In this document: positions 1 through 5,321 of the stretch, piece by piece
Layout of the letters: each line of letters starts with the position of its first letter
How positions within the stretch are numbered: the first letter of the stretch is position 1
Assembly (NCBI GenBank): GCA_964578535.1
Contig: CAZODI010000103.1
Span: forward strand, 1 to 5,321
Origin: PHBD01 sp964578535
Lineage (GTDB): Bacteria; Desulfobacterota; Syntrophia; Syntrophales; PHBD01
DNA length: 5,321 nucleotides
Reading direction: 5' to 3'
Translations under genes and position numbers: made by a program
Notes under the pieces: generated by a model
What the model saw: only the letters and a program-made list of their open reading frames with translations
Databases searched by the model: none
What the model was told of the DNA's origin: nothing

Positions 1-1263
1 GGGGACATGGATCACTCCGTCCTCCGGTAATTCGCCGATGGGAGTCTCCACTCCCCGGCAGGGGGGAATGATTTCCTGGTAGAGGGCCAGGCAGCCCCTC
101 ACGATGGAAGCCAGCCCCGAAGCGGCGCCGCAGTGGCCGATATCCGCCGCCACGCTGGACAGGGACAGGGAGCGTTTCGGTCTGACTGCTCCATCCGATC
201 CTGTGGCGAAAAACTCCGCCAGCGCTGCCGCCTCCATCCGGTCGCCGTCCGGATGACCGCAGGCATGGGCTTCCAGGTGGCTCACGGTGGCCGGGTCCAC
301 TCCGGCATCGTTGTAGGCCCGTTCCATCGCCCTGCGGCAGGCGTCAGGTCCGGGAACAACGGTTGTTCCTCCGGAGCCGCCGATGCCCCGGATGACCGCG
401 TAGATCCGGTCGTTGTCCCGCCGGGCGGCGTCAAGACGCTTCAATACCAGGCAGACAGCGCCTTCGCCGGTGATCGTCCCGTCGGCCCGCCGGTCGAACG
501 GCAGGGCTCGCCCCGATGGGGAGAAGGGGCGGTCGGCGTGCTGCCCCAGGACCGCGCGCAGGTCGCCCGCCAGGTCCACCGCCCCCACCAGGGCGGTGTC
601 GATTTCGCCGGAGCGGAGCATGCGGCACGCCGTTTCGAGGGATTTGACGCCGGAATTTTCTTCCGCCGCCAGGGCGAAGCTGGGACCGCCTATTTTGAAC
701 TCCCGCGCGATCCTGCCGGCAACGATGTTGCCCAACGCGCCCATGGTGCGGTTGGCCGTCAGCGGCGGTCCGGCGTCATCGCGCAGCCTGGCCGTCCAGG
801 CGGCCAGTTCATCGGGCGAAAGCTCTCGTCCCGCTTCCCTGGCCCAGGTGGCGGCCTTCTCCTTCAGGGACCAGCGGAAGCTGAAGTTGGTGCTGTTCAG
901 GTCCAGGGAGATGCCGGTGAAGACCCCGGTATTCAGGTTATCTTGCCGGTCAATTCCGGCATCGGCCATGGCCGCTGCCGCCGACTGGAGCATGAGGAGT
1001 TGCTGGGGGAGCATTTCCTCCATCTCGCGGGGGGGGATGCGGAACCGTTCGGCGGCAACCGCCACCTCGTTCAGGTAGAAGCCCTTGAACGGCGTGCGGT
1101 CCAGCCCCTGGTCACGGAACCAGGCGCTGTCGCCGGCGCCCCACCATCCGGCCGGCGGAGAGGGCTCGATGTCGGCGCCGCCGCCAAGGACCCGCTCCCG
1201 GAAGGAACGGAGGGACTGCCAGGGGCCGAAACGGGCGTCCATGCCCACCACGGCCACCGGCAT
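1..1263 (-). other. Chain-length-factor-like KS domain of the PfaC-like protein, cut by window start
   Basis: This is a second KS fold starting at MPVAVVGMDARFG. Aligned by eye with KS domain 1, the Cys nucleophile is replaced by Glu (codon 660-658, in FALAAEENSG). The lysine of KSNIGH becomes Ala (VAADIGH), while both His positions are kept (EAHACGHPDGD and ADIGH). Loss of the Cys with retention of the fold defines a chain-length factor, which pairs with KS1 as a heterodimer-like unit and helps set chain length. The domain runs off the window shortly after GVIHVP, so its C-terminal end is missing. Confidence 0.85.
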
Positions 1264-2533
1264 ATCCGGCGCGGAGTTGGCTGCATGTCTGAACGTTGCT
1301 GAATCGACGCTGTCCGGCAGCCACTCCTCCACCAGCAGGTGGGCGTTGATGCCGCCGAAGCCGAAGGCGCTCACCGCTGCCCGGCGCGGCACGTTGTCGC
1401 TTCTACGTTGCCAGGGCTCCGGCCGGGAGAGGACCCGGAAGGGGCTCGCATCCAGCTCCATGGCGGGCTGGGGCGCATTGAAATTTGCCGTGGGGGGGAG
1501 CTGTTCCTCGGACATGGCCAGGAGCACCTTGGTCAGGGCGGCGGCTCCGGCGGCGGTGAGCAGGTGTCCGATGTTGGATTTCACCGAACCGATGACNNNN
1601 NNNNNNNNNNNNNNNNNNNNNNNNNNNNNNNNNNNNNNNNNNNNNNNNNNNNNNNNNNNNNNNNNNNNNNNNNNNNNNNNNNNNNNNNNNNNNNNNGCCG
1701 TAGATCCGGTCGCCGTGGGCCAGGGCGTCGCTCGTGCGCTTGAGGACGAAAATGCCCGCGCCTTCGCCCACCACCAGGCCGTCGCCGGCGGCGTCAAAGG
1801 GGGAACAGATCCCTCTTTTCGAAAGGGCGCGCAATTGGGAAAAGCCCATCTGGGTGTAGAGAGGGTCGGGCCGGGAGACGCCGCCGGCCAGCATGGCGTC
1901 GGCGCGGCCGGAGAGGAGCTCGTCGGAGGCGAGCTTGATGGCGTAGAGCGAGGAGGCGCAGGCGGCGTCCAGGGCCAGGCTCCCGCCCCCCAGCCCCAGG
2001 GCGTGGGCCAGCAGACCAGCCGGGAGGCCCGCCACATAGCGGTTGAGGGGATTGACCCCGGAGATCTCCGAAGTCCGGCCGAGGAGCCTTTCCTCGAAGG
2101 AGGCGCCCAGCCACTGCCGGGCCAGTCTGGCCGAGCTTTCGCTGGGCAGGGCCAGGTTGCCGACGATGACACCGATGCGGGAACGGTCCAGCTGTCCGGT
2201 CACGGCATCGTCAAAGGCCCGTTTTCCGGCGTGAATCAGGAGGTGGAAGAGGGGGTCGAGATTTTCGGGGATTCTGAATTCCGGCGCAAGTCCGGTGAGA
2301 TCATCCAGTGGCGGCAGTTCATCGATGAAACAGCCGTGACGGGAATAGACATGGTCCGGTTTTCCCACCTCGGGGTCGAAGACCGCGTCCGCGGGCAGGG
2401 CCCAGCGCCCGTCGGGAACCGGGCGGCTGGCGCTTCTGGCGGAACGGATGTTGTCCCAGAACCGGGTGAGGTCCGGCGCATCGGGGAAGATGGCGCCGAT
2501 CCCCACGATGGCGACTGATGTATCCTGCGTCAT
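1..2533 (-). CDS. pfaC: PfaC-like synthase subunit, N-terminal KS and chain-length-factor domains; interrupted by assembly gap, 3' end outside window
   Basis: This protein starts at ATG 2533-2531 (MTQDTSVAIVGIGAIFPD, the usual N-terminus of a beta-ketoacyl synthase). It reads 279 codons to the N gap, then 532 stop-free codons from 1596 to the window edge. Domain 1 is an active-type KS: LDAACASSL with nucleophile Cys192, then VKSNIGH directly after the gap and SAFGFGGINAH near its end. Domain 2 begins near 1263 (MPVAVVGMDARFG) and is a KS-like chain-length factor: the Cys position is Glu, and the LDLNSTNF stretch resembles PfaC chain-length factors as I recall them. PfaC normally continues with two FabA-like dehydratases, and in myxobacterial Pfa3 also an acyltransferase; none of this is in the window. 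The role would be chain extension and length control on acyl groups carried by the neighbouring PfaA ACPs. Reading literally through the 100 Ns shifts the frame, which is an assembly artefact rather than evidence of a pseudogene. An HglC-like subunit is the alternative. Confidence 0.88.
1324..2521 (-). other. Ketosynthase domain 1 (condensing, active type) of the PfaC-like protein
   Basis: This KS carries out decarboxylative Claisen condensation. The nucleophile Cys192 sits in LDAACASSLYAIK (codon 1960-1958). The second catalytic His is in VKSNIGHLLTAAG (codon 1566-1564), immediately downstream of the sequence gap. The first His (HGTGT-type motif) must lie inside the gap and cannot be verified. 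GDGLVVGEGAGIFVLKR and AVSAFGFGGINAHLLVEEW are standard KS landmarks. VGNLALPSESS resembles a PfaC-type KS segment. Confidence 0.88.
1597..1696. other. Assembly gap (100 Ns) inside the first ketosynthase domain
   Basis: Exactly 100 Ns are present, a common placeholder for a scaffold gap of unknown size. The coding frame ends in DRIYG just before it and resumes with VIGSVKSNIGH after it. The same landmarks in the second KS of this protein (DRIYA to SLSSVAADIGH) are separated by about 75 residues, so the missing DNA is probably near 225 bases. Confidence 0.97.
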
Positions 2534-2534
2534 C

Positions 2535-5321
2535 TCAGGCGGCTCTCAGGGAATCGCCGCCCGTCTGGGGCAGCTGGTTGTTCCGGAAGGCCCCCGCCAG
2601 GGACGGGTCGATGACGCATTCGTATCCCTCGAGGCGCGCCAGCAGTTTTCCGGTGGCGCGGTCGAGGAACTCCATGTCCGCGGTTGCGCCCCTCTCCCGC
2701 TCCGACGTGACACGGATGAGCAGATGGGCGCCTTCTCGCGGAAAACGGTCGCAGTACTGGCGGTAACGTCCGGCGAAGCAGGGGAGGGAGCCGGAGCCGA
2801 AGCGGTCGAAACTCCACAGGATCATGAGTTGGAAGGCGCTGTCCATGATGAGCGGGTCGCTCAGCCAGTCGCTGCGGAAGGGCGACCTGATCCAGCCGGA
2901 CGGTTGCGGAGCAGCCTTCACCAGGGCGGTGATTCCCGTGGTGGAGCAGCTTTCCACCTGCTCGATGCCGTGCAGGTCCGGTCCGTGGAAGAGACGCCGG
3001 GTATCGTAGATCCGGCCATCCAGCGGCTCGTACGGAATTGCCGGCAGGTCGGAAATGGAACGGATTCCCTCGGGCAGCTTCCTGGCGAGCACGATTTCCG
3101 CCCTGGCGTGCAGCGCGGGCTGTCCGTTTTGGCCCGAACCGGCCAGTTCCACCGTCACATTGAACAGGGAGTCGCGTTTTTCCGCCTTGCCCGCCATGAT
3201 CCGCACGGTGTAGGGCCTGGAGTGCTCGAACACGACTCCCTTGCAGACGCGCAGGTCGTTGAAGCCGTGGAAGCGGAAGCCGGGGTTGCCGTGCAGCGCG
3301 CCGTGGGCCAGCCATTCCACGATCATCGCCATGGGAAGGACCGCCTTGCCGTCCATGACGTGGGAGCGGAGGAACGGGTATTCCTCCACGGTGAGGTTCA
3401 GGCTGAGGGCTTCGGAGAGCTGTTTCGCCTCGGACCGCTTCGGGATTGCCAAGGCATCGCCGGTGATCTCGCCCATGGCGACCACCTCCACCGGCGCATC
3501 CTGGGCGCCGATTTCCCGGATCAGCAGCTCTCCCCCCTCGTCGAGGGGAATCAGTCCGATACCCTCAGAGGCGAAGACCTTTTTCAGCGCCGGCGTGACC
3601 ATGCCGCCGTCCCAGGGGCCCCAGTTGACGCTGACGCAACGGCAGGCGGGGCGGCGGCGCGCCTCCCTCTGGGCCAGCTTGTTGAGCACTTCGTTGGCTA
3701 TAGCGTAGTCCACCTGCCCGGAACGGCCGAAGCGGCCGGTGGTGGAGGAGAAGAGGGCGATGAAACGGAGCTCGTCGCCTGAGGTGGCTTCCAGCAGAGA
3801 GCGGAGACCGGCCACCTTGGTGGCGTAGACCATGCGGAACTGCTCCAGGGTCTTGTCCGTGATCAGCCGGTCCGCCAGCACTCCGGCGCCGTGGACGATG
3901 CCCCGGATGGGTCCGTGTTCGGCGCGGATCCGTTGCAACAGGTCGTTGACTGCCCGGTTGTCACGGATATCCACGGAGCAGTAGACGGCCCTGCCGCCTG
4001 CGGCCTCGACCCTGGCCAGGGTGGCCCGCAGCTCCCGTCCGGCCATCAGAGCCCGGTACTGTTCCTCGATGGCCTTTGGATGCAGCCTTTCCGTGGCATG
4101 TTCCAGAATGGCCCGCTTGATTTTGCTTTCGTCGCCCAGGCCGTCAAGCCAGGGAGGCTCTCCCTCCGGCAGGCGGCTCCTGCCCAGCAGGACCAGCAGC
4201 GGTCGGTAGGCGCGGGACAGGGCAACGGAGGCTTCGGTAGTCACACCCCGTCCTCCTCCGGTGATCACCACCACTTCCCCCTCAAGGATCGGGGGCGCGT
4301 CAGGCGGCTCAAGCCGGGGCAGGGGTTCCAGTTCCAGGGTCATCCGTCCGCCGGGGTTAAGACCGGTTTCCACCGGTCCAGTGGACAGCAGCTCAGCGGC
4401 GACAGCCGCGGCTTCCGTCTCGCGGTCCGGGAAATCTCCCAGGTCCAGGGCCCTGCAGGTAACTTCCGGCCACTCCCTTGCCGCGGTTTTGACCAGACCG
4501 GCCAGACCGCCGGAGAGCGGGTCCTTCGGATCGGTCCCGGCGCCGCAGCCGAACGACCCGTCCAGACGGGAGACGGTGGCGAACAGGGCACCGCCGTTGG
4601 CGCCGGCCCGGCGCAGGGCGGGGGCGGCATTTTTCAGCAGTAGGAATGACTGTTCGAGGAACGCGTCATCCGTCCCGCTGGCGGGGGCGACAATGACCAG
4701 TCCGGCGATGTCGGAACTGGCCGCGGCTTCCTGGGCCTCCGCCATGTCCAGGAGGCGTGCCTGCCGTCCGTCCGCTTCCAGCCGTTTCCGGAGAGCGGAT
4801 GAAAACTCCGAACCGTCGTCGATAACCCAGATCTGCTCGTCTTTTGCCAGGGAGAGCCGGCTGTCGGCCGGTTCCAGCAACCTGGGAACGGCGGCGCTGC
4901 GGTTGATCCCGGTGATGGCGGCGGTTGCCGGTTGCTGTTCGACCTGCTGGCCGGACTCCTGCGGCGGGGCCGAAGGCCCGGCCTGCGGGGCCCCTCCCGC
5001 CAGATGATCGGCGATTTCGCCCAGGGTGCGTAGCGTGCCCATGTGCTCGGGTCCGATGGCGGGTGCTCCGGGGAGTTTTTCCTGGAGCGCCGAGAGGATC
5101 TCCACCCTCTTGATGGAGTCGATGCCCAGGTCGGCCTCCATGCCCATGTCCATCTCCAGCATCTCCACCGGGTAGCCGGTCTTCTCGCTGACCACGGCCA
5201 GAAGGGTTGTCGCGATGTCGGCTGTTTGGGGACCGGTGACCGGGGACCGGGGACTGGAAGGCGCTACGGTCGCAACGCCCGACGCCAGGTGGGCGGCGAT
5301 TTCGCCCAGGGTGCGCAGCGT
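2535..5321 (-). CDS. pfaA: PfaA-like secondary-lipid/PUFA synthase, C-terminal part (ACP-ACP-KR-DH), 5' end outside window
   Basis: This is the C-terminal 928 residues of an iterative type I polyketide/fatty-acid megasynthase, expected in the cytoplasm. The frame is open from the window edge; residues are numbered from there, and the true start lies beyond position 5321. Domains in order: the tail of one ACP (residues 1-15), a Pro-rich linker, a complete ACP (about 37-109, DLGIDSIKR with Ser69 as phosphopantetheine site), an Ala/Pro/Gln-rich linker, a structural KR subdomain (about 160-332), a catalytic KR (about 345-577) and a DH (about 634-902). The C-terminus, with GYECVIDPSL close to the end, looks complete and ends in TGA at 2537-2535. 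The tandem ACPs before KR-DH are the hallmark of PfaA; KS and acyltransferase domains are expected upstream. The PfaC-like gene follows after one base. HglE-type heterocyst glycolipid synthases share much of this layout and are the main alternative; the Pfa/HglE superfamily is secure, the exact subtype less so. Confidence 0.9.
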   Translation of the reverse strand, partial: TLRTLGEIAAHLASGVATVAPSSPRSPVTGPQTADIATTLLAVVSEKTGYPVEMLEMDMGMEADLGIDSIKRVEILSALQEKLPGAPAIGPEHMGTLRTLGEIADHLAGGAPQAGPSAPPQESGQQVEQQPATAAITGINRSAAVPRLLEPADSRLSLAKDEQIWVIDDGSEFSSALRKRLEADGRQARLLDMAEAQEAAASSDIAGLVIVAPASGTDDAFLEQSFLLLKNAAPALRRAGANGGALFATVSRLDGSFGCGAGTDPKDPLSGGLAGLVKTAAREWPEVTCRALDLGDFPDRETEAAAVAAELLSTGPVETGLNPGGRMTLELEPLPRLEPPDAPPILEGEVVVITGGGRGVTTEASVALSRAYRPLLVLLGRSRLPEGEPPWLDGLGDESKIKRAILEHATERLHPKAIEEQYRALMAGRELRATLARVEAAGGRAVYCSVDIRDNRAVNDLLQRIRAEHGPIRGIVHGAGVLADRLITDKTLEQFRMVYATKVAGLRSLLEATSGDELRFIALFSSTTGRFGRSGQVDYAIANEVLNKLAQREARRRPACRCVSVNWGPWDGGMVTPALKKVFASEGIGLIPLDEGGELLIREIGAQDAPVEVVAMGEITGDALAIPKRSEAKQLSEALSLNLTVEEYPFLRSHVMDGKAVLPMAMIVEWLAHGALHGNPGFRFHGFNDLRVCKGVVFEHSRPYTVRIMAGKAEKRDSLFNVTVELAGSGQNGQPALHARAEIVLARKLPEGIRSISDLPAIPYEPLDGRIYDTRRLFHGPDLHGIEQVESCSTTGITALVKAAPQPSGWIRSPFRSDWLSDPLIMDSAFQLMILWSFDRFGSGSLPCFAGRYRQYCDRFPREGAHLLIRVTSERERGATADMEFLDRATGKLLARLEGYECVIDPSLAGAFRNNQLPQTGGDSLRAA
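2543..2547 (-). promoter_or_regulatory. Possible weak Shine-Dalgarno (GAGAG) for the PfaC-like gene
   Basis: On the coding strand GAGAG lies nine bases before the ATG at 2533-2531, inside the last codons of the PfaA-like gene. The PfaA-like stop and the ATG are separated by one base (TGA-G-ATG), so translation may depend mainly on coupling to the upstream gene rather than on this weak site. Confidence 0.3.
2616..3422 (-). other. C-terminal hot-dog dehydratase domain of the PfaA-like protein
   Basis: This is a polyketide-synthase-type DH that dehydrates beta-hydroxyacyl-ACP. The first catalytic motif, HxxxGxxxxP, is seen as HVMDGKAVLP (His codon 3362-3360). The second, DxxxQ, is seen as DSAFQ (Asp codon 2843-2841), so the His/Asp dyad is intact and the domain looks functional. 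The FRSDWLSDPLIMDSAFQLM context and the GYEC ending are typical of PfaA/HglE-type C-terminal DH domains, as far as I recall the families. This DH is distinct from the FabA-like pair expected in the C-terminal part of the PfaC-like protein. Confidence 0.88.
3591..4289 (-). other. Catalytic ketoreductase domain of the PfaA-like protein
   Basis: This is an SDR-type KR that reduces the beta-keto group with NADPH. The dinucleotide-binding glycine motif TGGGRGVT lies at 4262-4239. IVHGAGVLADRLI and the KVAG lysine follow. The catalytic Ser and Tyr/Asn are seen in SSTTGRFGRSGQVDYAIAN, with Tyr thirteen residues after the Ser and Asn four after the Tyr. VNWGPWDGGMV closes the core. All four expected catalytic residues (Lys, Ser, Tyr, Asn) are present, so the domain should be active. 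A preceding non-catalytic half (about 4844-4326, with GGLAGLVKTAAREWPEV) matches the structural KR subdomain of type I synthases. Confidence 0.92.
4995..5213 (-). other. Acyl carrier protein domain (last of a tandem array) in the PfaA-like protein
   Basis: This is a complete ACP of about 73 residues. The motif EADLGIDSIKRVEIL contains the Ser (codon 5117-5115) that should carry 4'-phosphopantetheine, and the domain ends with TLRTLGEIADHLAGG. DSIKRVEI is the ACP signature typical of Pfa-type tandem arrays. The window edge cuts a second ACP whose last 15 residues (TLRTLGEIAAHLASG) are nearly the same, so at least two ACPs lie in tandem. The total number cannot be read from this window. Confidence 0.93.
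4999..5036. repeat. Direct repeat copy 1, end of the last ACP domain
   Basis: This 38-base stretch matches 5284-5321 at 34 positions by eye, and its inner 27 bases (5010-5036) differ at one position only. The copies lie 285 bases apart, which is 95 codons and so one ACP-plus-linker unit. It encodes TLRTLGEIADHLAG and reflects duplication within the tandem ACP array. Confidence 0.85.
5228..5255. repeat. Four tandem 7-bp units (GGGGACC-like) in the inter-ACP linker
   Basis: On the plus strand the units read GGGGACC, GGTGACC, GGGGACC and GGGGACT without interruption. The period of seven is not a multiple of three, yet the coding frame on the minus strand stays open and gives a Pro/Ser-rich linker (SSPRSPVTGPQ) between two ACPs. 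Change by a single unit would shift the frame. Confidence 0.8.
5284..5321. repeat. Direct repeat copy 2, end of the preceding ACP domain
   Basis: This is the partner of 4999-5036. It encodes TLRTLGEIAAHLASG at the C-terminus of the upstream ACP and stops at the window edge, so the repeat may continue further. Near-identity at the nucleotide level, not only the protein level, points to recent duplication or ongoing gene conversion between ACP units. Confidence 0.85.

Noticed and set aside
133..1302. Long plus-strand open frame of 389 codons
   Set aside because: It is antisense to the chain-length-factor domain, whose minus-strand frame shows clear KS-family motifs. Its translation is Gly/Arg/Pro-rich with no recognisable domain, as expected for a shadow frame in GC-rich DNA.
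1085..2518. Plus-strand open frame of 477 codons running through the N gap
   Set aside because: It is antisense to the ketosynthase; a large block is unknown sequence and the frame across the gap has no meaning.
1403..2533. A 376-residue KS protein ending at 1403, i.e. a truncated gene
   Set aside because: The last 60 or so residues after the gap are in the wrong frame because 100 Ns is not a codon multiple. The correct frame continues from 1596 to position 1 without a stop.
2448..3782. Long plus-strand open frame of 444 codons
   Set aside because: It lies opposite the KR-DH coding region of the PfaA-like gene, spans the junction of the two genes, and has no recognisable motifs.
2535..5195. 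A true translation start at the GTG at 5195
   Set aside because: The same frame stays open to the window edge and encodes a linker and the tail of another ACP, so the GTG is an internal Val codon in the middle of the megasynthase.
5228..5255. CRISPR-like or phage attachment repeat
   Set aside because: The units are 7 bp with no spacers and lie in an open coding frame; no integrase or cas-like sequence is present.

Overview
The window is a fragment of a GC-rich bacterial gene cluster (roughly two-thirds G+C by eye) that encodes an iterative, multidomain 'secondary lipid' (Pfa / polyunsaturated-fatty-acid-type) synthase. Everything real lies on the minus strand, so the genes are read from high to low coordinates. 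Both genes are cut by the window edges. No rRNA, tRNA, transposase or other taxonomic marker is present. The composition, and a PfaA-type gene followed directly by a PfaC-type gene with no separate PfaB in between, recall deltaproteobacterial (Geobacter/Desulfuromonas-like or myxobacterial) secondary-lipid clusters. That placement is inference only.

Region 5321-2535 is the C-terminal 928 residues of a PfaA-like megasynthase. In order it holds the tail of one acyl carrier protein (ACP) domain, a complete ACP, a structural plus catalytic ketoreductase (KR), and a terminal hot-dog dehydratase (DH) with both catalytic motifs. Its N-terminal part (expected ketosynthase, acyltransferase and further ACPs) lies beyond position 5321.

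Region 2533-1 is the N-terminal part of a PfaC-like protein. It starts one base after the PfaA stop codon, so the two are almost certainly co-transcribed and translationally coupled. It holds an active-type ketosynthase (KS) with its catalytic Cys, then a chain-length-factor-like KS in which that Cys is Glu. A 100-N assembly gap (1597-1696) interrupts the first KS. The reading frame is open on both sides of the gap, but 100 is not a multiple of three. Comparison with the second KS of the same protein suggests that about 225 bases are really missing, including the first catalytic His motif.

As a working model, acyl intermediates ride on the tandem ACPs of the PfaA-like protein. The KS/chain-length-factor pair extends them with malonyl units, the KR reduces the beta-keto group, and the DH removes water. 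Further dehydratase/isomerase (FabA-like), acyltransferase and enoyl-reductase (PfaD-type) functions would be expected outside the window. The product (polyunsaturated fatty acid, polyene hydrocarbon precursor, or a heterocyst-glycolipid-like hydroxylated chain) cannot be settled from this fragment. There is no intergenic stretch of any size, and no promoter or terminator is visible.
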